A stretch of DNA of 64,000 nt, taken from positions 3,038,001-3,102,000 of the forward strand of contig NC_058506.1 of the NCBI RefSeq assembly GCF_020382885.2, written 5' to 3'. Under the pieces are notes generated by a model that worked only from the letters and a program-made list of their open reading frames with translations, searched no databases and was not told the origin of the DNA. This document shows, piece by piece, positions 38,460-50,129 of this stretch (its first letter is position 1; each line of letters starts with the position of its first letter). Position numbers and translations under genes: made by a program. Source of the DNA: Scatophagus argus (lineage: Eukaryota > Chordata > Actinopteri > Scatophagidae).

Positions 38460-41400
38460 ATGGCAGCCGATCGGACCAGGACGACGTTCGATGAAAATGA
38501 CGACGTTCATTCAACAGATTTGGGGTTGTCTTCGGACCAGGGGTGTAATATCCCGAAGAGACATGCACGGGTTACGGTGAAGTACAACAGGAAGGAGCTG
38601 CAGAGGCGGCTCGACGTGGAGAAGTGGATCGATGAGAGCCTGGACCGGCTCTACTCGGGCCAGGTGGGTCCTAGAGCAAGCAGAAAGAAAGAATTAAAGA
38701 ATTTTAATTATACTATATTGTATGATGAGAAAATATTCTATCAAAAGATTAAATATGTATGTGCACGTTGTGCCGCCCTATAGTAAAATATGTGAAATGA
38801 ATAAGAAAAAATGAAGTTATTATAGTTGGACAAGAATGTGCAGACATATGTATGTATAGAACAGAATATGTAGAGAGAAGGGGTGTGGCAGCCTGGTTCT
38901 CCTTACATGGCCAAGCATCCTGTAGATGTTAGGGCCACTGCTGTCCCTTTCTCAGAGATCTCTATCTGCCATGGCCCTTTCTGCCTTACATGGGCAGTGC
39001 AGAAGTGAGGGAAGGATGAATGATGAGAAGACGAAGGAAGACGGGAAGATTATAGAGGAGTGAAAATGTGGGTCCCAGGAGGAGGTAAACACTGTGCATC
39101 TGGCTGCTGAGGCAGCTGCCGGGGAGGGGGGGCGCGCAGCACTGTGTTGGGAAAGCCAAGCATGTTGACAATAAGAAAATAAGAAAACAGAATTCAGATC
39201 ATCATCAGTGCTCTTTAAAGCAAGAGGACCAAACAGCCCCCCAAGACAATGGCATGTTCACATGAATATCCAAAGCATTCATAAGATAAAACAGGTCTTT
39301 ATTAGTGGGGAAATTCTCAGTGTTCCAGCAACTCAAGGATGGCAAATGAAGGTTCAAATAGGAGGATATTTACATTCATTTTTTAAATAAACTTGAAAAA
39401 AAAAAACAAAACACAAAATATTTATAGTACTGCACAATTTTTATTATTAGCAGTAAGAGGTGGGGACTTGCACTTGGGAGGTGTGTGTGGGGGGGGATTA
39501 TTGCACAGTGACTTATTGAAGTTCAGTTTGTGGGGTAGTGCGTGGGGCCTGCCTGGAGCAGTGCTGGTTGCATAGTCTCGCGTAATGTGATGTAATATAA
39601 AAGGAAAAAGCTGTCATTTTGGAATTTCTGCATGGGATTTAAATGGTTCAAATCTGTAATGTCGTTGTAATATGGCCCAGCGATGATAACAGGCAAGTAT
39701 CATTTTAGTTGTCTTGTCACACACAAAAACAGACACCTTTGTTTTAATATCTTACTTTTTCTGGTGAGAAGGACCTGCCTGTGTGAGTCTGTATGCCTCA
39801 AAGGCCTAATTACAGAGGCTGTGCAGTGTAGATGTGCTGATGGGACAATCCCTTCACTCAGCTGGTACAATGGCCATTTGTCCAAATAGAACAAGCCACT
39901 GTTACAGGATTACATGAGCACTGTTACCATTCAGCCCCCACAGCCTAAACACACAATGATGGACATGCAACTTGTGCAGGCTGAATCTAAAGTCTTCAGT
40001 TGCTCTTGAAACAAAAAAATGTGGAACTGTGAGAACTGTGCTTTCTCTGTACCCTGAAAAACATTTTGCTTTTATTCATCTTCACAAGTTTTCCCTTGAA
40101 TTAAGAGCATGTGCTTTTACTGAGCTCTCTGGATGGCAGCGTCTGTTGGCCAGTCAGTCCACCGCTTTGGTCCAGGCTGAAGACTCGGATGGATTGCCAA
40201 ATTTTTGACTTTTCCTCGAGCACCACCATGAGATTAACATTTGTGGTGTATAGTTAAATATTTGGTGGACTCCTTTAGAGCTGAACAAGCCGTGCTATGT
40301 GTGTGTTTTCATGCCTGTCCTTGTTTACTTCAGAAGACCGATATGCCAGAAGAGGTCAACATTGATGACTTGATCGACCTGCCTAATGATGAGGAGCGAA
40401 TCAGAAAGCTAAAGGTAACATGACCTGTGTGAGCACTCACCACACTGTACAGGAGGGTACTGATTAAGGCACTGGAAGTTATTCAGCACTGTTTAGTCAT
40501 TAATTATGAAAAGGGTTTCTTCACAAAGATTTTGTTCAGGGAGTAACTCTGTTTGAAAGAGTCAATATCATTGTTCAGTGCTTGTTGTTGAGTGAATGAC
40601 TCAAATGACAAAAAAAAGAGATTTTTAGGTGAAATATTATCAGATTTATGGTACATTTGAAATTAATATGTGATTATGCGGCTGGGTTGTTACAACATCT
40701 TCTTTTTTCAACAGGAGATTCTTCAGAAGTGCAGTAGAAACACAGAGGTAAATTTGAACTTGGAAATTACATTTCTAACCCAAGACTAGTTATGGCAAGG
40801 CACACATTACATACACATGCATGGGAGCACACACACACACACACACACACACACATGCAGCTAAACTGAAGCTTTAACGTGTGTCACATTGCCCCATGGT
40901 CGCTCCACACGCCACAACAATGGCTCTCTGTGCTCTCTTGCGTTTTCTTTCCACTTTGAGCCTAAAACAATGAGTTCTTCTAGGCACAGTAACGTTGGCC
41001 TCGCTGTGGCCCGGTCAGAGATGCAAACACAGGCAAAAGAGCGGGGAGGGACAATACAGCTGCTGCTTTTCTTTCCTTCTGACGTGGAGTGTCGTTAACG
41101 GATCACTTTTTGACAAGCCTGTCCTCCTGTTGGAACTTAGATGTCCGTGTGTACATTGGCAGTAACACAAGAAGAGAATTTTGGGAGATACCCACTTGAT
41201 TTATATGTATCGCTAAAGTTTTATTTTAGCATAAATACTGGATTGCTTCTTTGCTTGATGAAAAGGAGGAGCAATTACAGCGAGACAGATGTTCCACTTA
41301 CTATACACATAAATACGATCACATGAGTATTGTTTTAAGAAAGCCTTTAAGAGCTGTGTGTAAGTAAACATGTTTCGAAGAAACACACCATATAATGCCA

Positions 41401-44400
41401 ATTATGCTTGTGTCAGAATTTGACGCTACCAAGAAAAGGCGTAACTTTACTACTGCTTAATGTCAGAAAAAAAAGAAAAATAAAACGGTATAAATTAAGA
41501 GTCAAAAACATGCTTGCACTCAGCACTGAGTGCAGAGGTGGGCTGGTCGTTTCGCGCACTTCTGCTTGTACTGTTGTCATAACACACCATCACCCCCAGG
41601 CTATAAAAGCTCCCTCAGACTCCCCATTACAATGTCGAAAGTAAGCTGTAGAAGAGGTGAACCAAATGTCGTGCTCAAAAACCTGTTATTGTCTGGTGTG
41701 TGCAGTCAGATCACAGTTTGGTGACATGTTTAGCATTTTTAGTGACTTATTTTGACAGTTTTCAATAGTAATTCCTCAGGCCCACACAGAATCTGTACCG
41801 ACAACATCTCTGTACATTTTCTGCAGATTTAAATGAATTGAGATGCTGTTTTCAGTTAGCATTAAGATCAAAATTAGTGGTGCAGTGTGACAGTCCGTCA
41901 AAGGTTAGATTTACTGCTGAGGAGGTGCTGTTTGTTACCACATCAACTGCAAGAATTTGAAGGGACTGAAGTCTCAACTCAAAGTCCGCTAAATATTTAT
42001 TTTAGCATGTTCAGGTACTTTTTGATTGTTTCAGTCTGTTGTGTTTGGAATTTTTTTTTTTTTTTTGCTCAAAATGAATCTTTGTTATATTAAATCACAT
42101 CACAGTACTAAATAAATAAATAATATCAAAAGGTTCTGCTAAATTCCCCAGATTTCCCTTCTTGACTAAAGCTGAAAACTCTAAAAATAATCTTCAGATT
42201 CAGTTTGGGCCTGCTCATGAACAACACATTTACACCACAACAAAAAACAGTAGAGAGAGTGGGAACTCCCTCCTCTGTGGTCTTTGGTCATCCTCCTGGG
42301 ACTTCTCCAAGGCCCTTTTCCATCTATGGACATACGAACACTCAACACTCACACACTCACTCAAAACACTCGACAAAAAGAGGATGGGAAAAGACTAAAC
42401 GCTACATTTATTTGGCACTATTTTTGCTACCTCACCCCTAATTGCTGTTTGTTTAATGCTCTGAAGCATGGAGCTTGTTGTAGTCATTTAATTGGTACAA
42501 AATGGTAGAATGCTTATCCAGCTGTATTTTATTGTGCTTTTATTAGTAGCGCAAAGAGACAAGAGTGACAAGAAGCTTACTGTCAGTGACCCGTAAATTC
42601 TGTTGTTTCCATATAAAGTATGTCTCTCTCTGTTGGAACACAGCTGGGGTGTTTCCACTTCATGCATGACCCTTTTCATGAGGAAAATATTTTAATGGCA
42701 TGGATGTATTTTAACAGCCAGACAGACAAGTGAACCTCACACTGAAAATGTGCTGCAATTAGTGTAGCAGAGGAAAGAGCACAAAGAGCCTCAATAGCCA
42801 TAAACTTTAAGTTGATTTTAAGTTCAAGAAAAAGGTGTGAAAAGGTGATGTCCTATATTTTTCTAATTGTCAATGAAAGTGATAGAACGACTCAAACCAA
42901 CAACATGTTAGACCATCTCTCAGCGCTTATTAACCTCTCTACGTGGCTCTAAGTCCCAAGCCCACTGGATCCTAAAGAAGACCTACATTTTTCAAAACAA
43001 GTCACAAATACCCTGTAAACTTTAATTTAAAGAGGATTAATCATTTACAAAAAACAGCTGGGAATTAGGATCAGTTCTGATCTTAAGTATGACTTAGGCA
43101 GAAAACCGCATAGAAGTGACATGGAAATGATCTTATATCTAAAGAATACAGTGGGGATCGAAAGTTTGGGCACCCCTGGTTAAAATTTATTTTAATGTAC
43201 AAAAAGAAGCCATGGAAAGATGGAAAATATCTCCAAAAGGAATCAAATTACACATTAGAGATTCTTATAACATATTTAAATACCTAACTTCTTTCATTTG
43301 TTTACACTCTGAAAATAACAGAAAAGGGAAAAAAAGCATCTGCAAAAGTTTGGGCACCCTGCAGAGTTTATGGCATGCTCCGCCCCCTTTGACCTGACAG
43401 TGTCATGGATTGTTCACAATCATCGTCTGGAAGGACCAGGTGATGTCAATCTCAAAGGTTTTAAATGCCCAGACTCATCTGACCTTGCCCCAACAGTCAG
43501 CACCATGGGTTCTTCTAAGCAGTTGTCTAGAACACTGAAACTGAAAATAGTTGATGCTCACAAAGCAGGAGAAGGCTTTTAGAAGATAGCAAAGTGTTTT
43601 CAGATGCCAATATCCTCTGTCTGGAATGTAATTCAGGAATCATCAGGAACAGTGGAAGTTAATACAAATTTTTACCTGGGGTGTCCAGACTTTTGATCCC
43701 CACTGTATATGTAGAGGCAGTGAAGTTCTGGACACACAGGCCTGTGGTGAGCTCTGTGAACAGTTTGATAGAAATATCAGTTAACTGTGAAGAATTAGCA
43801 GACCTACAGTCATTATTTTTGGACACTCTGCACAATTCCATCGTTTCATATTGAATCGTTTTCTTTTTCGTAGCAACAGCTGTGTCTTTCTGCCCCTCCA
43901 CGTTCACTGCAGCGTATGACATATTGCCAAGCTGTGCATTTGACTTTGTCTGCCAACCCACTATTTGCCTGGCTTCAATATTCTCTACTGTCACTGTGAT
44001 CTCATCTTGCAAAAAGTTTGATTTTCCCTTTTGGTCCACAACTATTCCTCACTAAACCTTGCTTTGTGCTATTATATGAGGGGAAATCCCAAGGCAGGTA
44101 CCATCAGTTTAAGTTGATTTGAGATTTATAGACCACAGGTGCATTAAGTTACAAATGGTATTCTTTTTTTTTTTTCCCATGGTTTATTTAAATTTTACAA
44201 ATGGTATTCTTAGAACCTGCTTCTGTTCTCTGCATTTTTTTATAAACCGAAGATAAGCACAACATAGGAAATAAGCTCAAGATTAATTCCGAGTATAAAT
44301 CTAATAATGTTTTTTTTTTTATATAATGAGGCTCCAGATTTGTTGCACCAGTGAGTATTTACAGCAGCAGGATGGTGTGCAGCCGTATGTGGAATTAAAG

Positions 44401-44911
44401 TGAACTACAATGTGTGTCATGTCATTAAGTGCAACAGTGTTGCTCATTGATGTGTTTTTGATAGTTCTTGGACAAAAGTGGAGCTCTATAGCACATATGA
44501 TCAACCTTTGATCAAAGGATGTTAGAAGGGTCATTGTTGATTTTGGTCTTTTGATGGGATTTGCTGACTAAATAGAATATTGTCTTCTCCTTTTAATGTA
44601 TACACATCTGCTAAATGTCAAGCTCAACATGGATATTTGAAAAGCTTTTTGGAATCAAAATCCTATTGGAACACGTGTAAAACTCTGTTTGATTTCTGCT
44701 CCATGTCACACCTGCTCCTCCTCAGGCCTTCATCAGAGAGCTGGTGGCAAAGCTGGAGGGAGTTCACAAACAGGAAGAGCTGCAGAGTGAAGGCATTGAG
44801 CATCCGGTCATCTGCCACAGTCACTACCGCCATGAGCCCTACCATTTTAACAACCCACACCACCACCACCACCACACGCACCACTCCCATGACCAAAACC
44901 AGACCCTCTGA
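38460..44911 (+). CDS. ppp1r14a: Protein phosphatase 1 inhibitor CPI-17 (PPP1R14A)
   Basis: Four coding exons, 38460-38663, 40334-40414, 40715-40747 and 44726-44911, join in frame to 167 residues. CPI-17 inhibits myosin light chain phosphatase when phosphorylated and so raises Ca2+ sensitivity of smooth muscle. The phosphorylation motif is seen as KRHARVTVKY, with Thr39 at the place of human Thr38. The inhibitory helical domain follows: RKELQRRLDVEKWID, DMPEEVNIDDLIDL and AFIRELVAKLEGVHK. The RHARVTVKY and LDVEKWID wording separates it from PPP1R14B and C. The C-terminal tail is unusual, with a HHHHHH run and many further histidines, and differs from the mammalian tail. Intron 3 is about 4 kb and carries a Tc1-type element. 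The acceptor of exon 2 is a CAGAAG tandem. Confidence 0.93.
40829..40854. repeat. (CA)n microsatellite in ppp1r14a intron 3
   Basis: About 26 bases of CA repeat shortly after exon 3. Confidence 0.95.
43149..43705 (+). mobile_element. Non-autonomous Tc1/mariner element (557 bp)
   Basis: Inverted terminal repeats of at least 30 bp begin CAGTGGGGATC at both ends: left 43149 onward, right as reverse complement ending 43705, with only a few mismatches. TA dinucleotides at 43147-43148 and 43706-43707 are the expected target duplication. Inside, from 43505, a short stretch (GSSKQLSRTLKLKIVDAHKA) looks like the N-terminal helix-turn-helix of a Tc1 transposase, ending in a stop after about 25 codons. 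The catalytic part is missing, so the copy is a deletion derivative in ppp1r14a intron 3. Confidence 0.85.
43708..44039 (-). pseudogene. Orphan minus-strand ORF with tyrosine motifs, ending in the Tc1 repeat
   Basis: An open frame of about 110 codons starts at or before 44039 and runs into the Tc1 terminal repeat, where it ends at 43659. The residues look like real protein rather than simple repeat: ITVTVENIEARQIVGW, NMSYAAVNVEGQ, TIQYETMEL. The spaced tyrosines (SYAAV, QYETM) resemble inhibitory or switch motifs in cytoplasmic tails of fish immunoglobulin-type receptors, but no Ig domain or membrane segment is present. It is probably a displaced exon fragment cut short by the transposon. The identity is unproven. 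Confidence 0.3.
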
Positions 44912-45224
44912 CAACACCCCCCCCCCCCCCCCCCCCCCACACACGCACACACCCCACCCCACCCCAGCCAAGACACATGCTCACACACGTGCACTGTCAT
45001 GACATGAAAACCAAAACGTGACGGAAGTAAAAATCTAGCCTAAAACTTTAAACCTTTTTTTTTTTTTTAAGATGCAATTTAGATGATTAGACTGATACCA
45101 CTCTTATATGTGTGTTTCTCGTGATGACAAAACTCTGTCACTGCTTCTGGCCAAGAAATACGGAGGCACAGAATGTGCACCACATGTCATTTTTACGCTA
45201 TAGTTTATGCAATGTTTAAATAAA
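44912..45224 (+). other. ppp1r14a: ppp1r14a 3' UTR
   Basis: A short UTR with the poly(C) tract at its start and AATAAA at 45219-45224. Confidence 0.55.
44917..44938. repeat. Poly(C) tract
   Basis: Twenty-two C residues in a row begin five bases after the ppp1r14a stop codon and run into a CA-rich stretch. The tract length should be treated as approximate, since sequencing errs in such runs. Confidence 0.9.
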
Positions 45225-48180
45225 ACAAGAAGTAAACAAACATGTTAATCAGTTAGCTCTAGTGGTGCTGGTAGGTACATTTATTACCTTTGCACAGACT
45301 CAGGCAGGCTGTTTATGTTGAGCTGAACTAATGGCTGTTGGCGGTATCCTTATACTGTATTTATCAGACAGATGAAAGTGGTATTACTCTTATCATCTAT
45401 CTGCAAGATTGTATTATATTTGCCCAAATTTTGAACTCTTCCGTTAACTACTAACTTTGATACATATTTTTGACATATCTCATGGGTGGATAATTTGCGA
45501 AGAGATGACTACATCATGAAATAAAAATATATTTTCAACTTGAAAGCTTGAAAGCTTATCTAAGAGCAAGGGCTCCACTCTTCAGATTTACAACAAATAA
45601 TCAGTAATCATGCAGGAAGAAAATCATATCTTTTTATTTTCCTCACACCATACCAAACAGATCTTTAATTTGTAGCATCAAAATATGTGACTTAGTTTTA
45701 CTTGACTGGAAAAATGTGTCACTACCAGTTATTATTACTATCCATGTACACATTGTTGAATGCTGCAGTTTCTGGCACTAACTAATGACATATCTTGAGG
45801 AAGAAGGTGAAGGAAAATTAAATATATATACCCGCTTTGAACTTATACTGATAGCATCCAGGCATGCATTCAGCATCACACTGAAAACAACACTTTAAAC
45901 AGTTACAGTCCATCTTACACCAAGCACATTTTATCTGCTCCACCTTTTTGATAGCACTGCTAGATTGGGTGCACTTATTCAACATCTGTTAAGTTATGAT
46001 GGTCATGAATGTTATTTATTATCATGATTGCAGGAAATGAAGATCGATTCAACACAGCAGTATGATGTAACACTGGAAATAATCCTGTTGCACTGCTCAC
46101 ACGCCTTACCTTTTTAATATCTCTGTTTGCACCTGTGTTTTTTTATATATATTATTACTACATTTTCAATATTGATACTACAAAAAGACACCAGTGCTTT
46201 GCAGCTATTGCTAATAAAAGTATTTCTGTCTGAGTGTATGTTTAATTCACTGTATGTATTCTGTTCCCCAGGCCATGCGCCATTTTCGGTATGCGTATTA
46301 TCTGAACAGTTTGAAAAGTATACTGAAGTACTAGTATATTAGGTACTCCTGTACAGGTTTGTGTCACCCAGTGTAAAAGCTGAGACAAAATGCCATGTGT
46401 TTGTAGCTTCTAAAGTTCCGTGTTGTGTGTCATATTGAAAGGTTTCTTCAAAATTTTATCTATGTTGTTTTGTATCTTAAAACAAGTGTGGAACATGGGT
46501 TCATAGCATACCCCTTATTACACACCATGCACGCAGAAATAAAAATACAAGCATATGGTCAGTTGATGATCCACATAAAAGCATCCATAAAATGTACATA
46601 AAACATTTCTAATGTATATCTGACATAGTTTTTGTGGAAAAAAGTATAATAACTATATTAAGATCCTTATTCCTTTTGCTTTATTATAAATTCCAGAATA
46701 TATGAGCAAATATTTTTCATCTCACAAGATTAACTGCTTGACACAAGATGTCTACTTCATTGTTAAGCCCATTTTCTGGAAGATTTAAGTTTCTACATTG
46801 CACTTGTCTATGCTGAATATGCAGCCCGGTCACATTCCCAAGGCGTCAAGTACGTCTGTACTGTACTGACATCTTGTCACGTCTGTCTGAGTCTCACGAC
46901 ACTGGACAATCTTTTCCTATACCTAACCAAATAGTCCAATAGTTGTACATTTAGTTCTTAAATGTAAACATGTGCATTTGTCCATAACAATTTAGCAATA
47001 TTTGAAAACCTGTGATGAGAACATGGAATGTTGGATGACTTCAATACTTTTTGTGATTGGTACGACTCACAAATGAAGATAGTTTACACTTTCAGCAATA
47101 AATGTGATAACCAGCTTCTGGTGTGAGGCTCTGCACAGAAATCATTCTACTTAGTGAAGTTGAACATTCAGCTGTAGGGGCAAGAACAACAAAATAGTTG
47201 ACCCACACTTCACCCTCCCCACACCAGAAGGACATCAAGTAGGTGATCACACCTGAGCCAGAACTTCTAAGAAGTTCTAAGAAATTGTCTTATGAATGGT
47301 CCTAAAGTTTGAGTTAATAGTCAATGAATTCTCTCTAACAAGTAGGACTTAGACTTTTAGACTTTTACTAGTTACCTTAGGATAGTAGCATTCTGCAGCC
47401 ACAATGCTATCCGTTACTAAATCCTTCTCACTGGACCTGAAGGGGTGAAGCCTTACCTTCCACTAGGGGGCAGGAGGAAGCCACAGTGAACACAGGAATG
47501 TTTGGGCAATGCTGAAACATAAGGTTTCACCTAACTGATATGTTGCTCTGCCTGTTATTTTTTTAAAGTTGCACTGAGCCTTTTGTCCACACACTCCACT
47601 TCTATATTCCTCAGCTGATATATCTCACTGCTCTGTTCGTTCTGTTCTGTGACATTCGAGCCCTGCCATCAGTACAGTGACCTTGAAGCTCTGCTGTAAA
47701 ACAAAAACAATATAGCAGCAGTACAAGTGTTGATCGTCATTTTATCTCAAGTCAGTCCACTTAAAAGCCTCCACAGAGGAAAAATACACTGCTGATGGTG
47801 TATGAATGGAATTTGGACTCAAGGCCACTGACACTGAATCATCCTCATAGTTCATTTTCATCTTCCAACAGAAAGCAGTTAGGGCACGTGCACACACATG
47901 CATGCAAACACACAGGGTAGATCTGATATAAACATAAAACACTGTGTTTGTGTTTGTGTGTGTGTGTGTGGCGGTGGTGATGGTGGTGGGGGTGCTCTGT
48001 CCTACTGTGTCTTCCTCAACCGCACAGTTAATGAATTTATTGAAATTAGAAGGGTCTCCAGGGTGCGGGGTGCGGGTGTTGGTGGGGGCAGGCAGAGGGT
48101 CTGTGGCGTAGGAGGGGGAGAAAGGACGGGACGGGCCTTTCCTCAGGAAAACATATCACCTTCCACCACAATAGAGCTCG
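45225..48180. other. Intergenic region between ppp1r14a and exoc3l2
   Basis: AT-rich and without recognisable exons. It contains a strong CTCF-like motif (47460-47473) and a GT tract near 47950-47970. Nothing else was identified. Confidence 0.6.
47460..47473 (+). promoter_or_regulatory. CTCF-like motif
   Basis: CCACTAGGGGGCAG is an essentially perfect match to the CTCF core consensus and lies in the gap between two genes, where an insulator would be expected. Binding itself cannot be read from sequence. Confidence 0.55.
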
Positions 48181-48354
48181 TCAGGAAACCACAGGCAGCC
48201 ACATTGCTCTCTTGAGTCACTGAGTACTTTCGGACACGCTCTCACACTCATCAGTCACACACATACATGCGCATACTCCATAGCCTGGCAGTCCACACAG
48301 CCAGCACACTCCAGGATGACACTTTACTGAAACACTACAAGCCAATCTCGTCAG
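48140..48354 (+). promoter_or_regulatory. exoc3l2: Putative exoc3l2 promoter and leader exon
   Basis: A GC-rich stretch with ETS-type GGAA cores and an AACCACA RUNX-like word (about 48184-48194) precedes a segment ending in the consensus donor TCAG|GTAAGG at 48354. This would splice to the exon beginning at 50106, which carries the start codon. The donor is seen; its use is inferred. Confidence 0.45.
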
Positions 48355-50129
48355 GTAAGGATCATTCTCCGCATATGCACGGTTTGAGTCTGATGCTTTA
48401 ATTTTCATTTGGGTCCAAGTAGAGAACAGTTGTATTCACATGGTGTCAACACATGATTAACATCAATGCATAAGATGTTTCTCTGTAGAAGATGTGTTTT
48501 TTCAGCTGTCTGTTTTACCCATACACAAACCGGTGCCAAGCCATTTGTTGTGTTCTGGAAATAGGTTTAAAAATCAGTTTGTGTTGGTTCAGTGATCTTG
48601 TAAATGAACAAACAAACTTGAGTATTGAGAAAGAGTAACCATAAATAAGCAGAAATTTGAACTGCAATCAGACAGTGCAAGCAAGAAATACATGTTCAAG
48701 GACCATAAACGAAGAAGTTTGAGTTCTGGTTGCCATTAGGCTTCTTTTTGGAAAATACAATTTGACTGACCATTTTGTCATGGATGTGTATCTGCCAAGC
48801 TTCTAGGTGTGCATGTATAACTACAGTTATACAAAGAAAATGGATGTAGAAATTCACTAAATGGAAGGTGGTCATTAATTAATTAAATTTAAAATAATTA
48901 ATTAATAATTATTAATAATTTGCTGCAAATATTTTTTTTACATTCAATACGCAATAGATATGTTATAACCGAAGGCACTGCTGCTATTAAAGTTTAAATA
49001 TGTACAATTAGAGCACAACTAAATGCCCACACCCCCTACAGGTCAGATTATTTCAATACAAATTTACTGAAAATGTTGAAAAGCTTAATTATAACAGAAA
49101 TGACCTGCTATAAATGATGTATATACAGGTATATGTGTTTTTAAACATCATTTTTTTGGTCAAAAAAACGCTTTAATTGTGAATTTGGAGATGACCATAA
49201 ACATCATATACCCATCAACACTTTGTATTGGCTATTTGTGGCTGTAATCCTTCCTCCTGTGCATGTTTGTTGTGGAGAGATCCCTTTCACATTAATAAAG
49301 CAAAAATTACATTTAAAATTTCATTTGCTGTACTCTCTTGGAGCTTACAGCAAGCAAACAAACATAAAAAAAATAATAAAATAGTTTAACTAGCAGGAGG
49401 AAGAGAAATATACCACAGATACTGGACTTCACTGGAATTCACAGTCAGAAAATTTCTGTCAATTAATATGATTATTTTGGCTTAATTTTCCAGTAAATTG
49501 TGCTGAAAAGATAGATGAATGCATTAGAAAACTGCAAGGTGTCGCTTCACAGTGAATATTTTGCTTTAAATAATTCTCCTGTCATTTGCAAATTTTTTTC
49601 TCAGCAAGCTGCAGAGCAGCCTTTCTCAAAACAGTTTATTATAGAATTATATTTTATAATTGTTTGTTTTGGAATCGTAAAATATTTATATAAGGTTGTA
49701 GTTTGGCACCTGTAAACACAGCAATATTTTGAATACATATTTCCTATTTGCTTGCTGAAATGGATTGCGTAACCAGCATGTGAAAGGATGTTTTTAATTC
49801 CCATTATATAAACTTCTTGATGGCTGACGTACTACCAGAAAAACAGTTATCCACATTTCATTTGTTCAATTTTCTGTGACACATTGCCAACCTATGTACT
49901 AAAAGGACAGCGTCTTGTGTAGGAACTTATCAGGTACATTCTCATACCAGATTCCTTCTGTTTTACCACAATTAAATGCCAGATAGCATTTAAGTAATGT
50001 TAAAGTAATTCATTCTTAAGCTTAACTGACAATCAGCTGCTCATATATTTGACTTTTGTTTGGTTGAACATTTTAACTAAAGCTTACACTGTTCTTGTAC
50101 TGCAGTGTGTTAAAATCTCAAGTGCAACC

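Noticed and set aside
50049-50129. Extension of exoc3l2 to an earlier in-frame start
   Set aside because: A clear acceptor (TACTGCAG) ends at 50105, so these codons are mostly intron.
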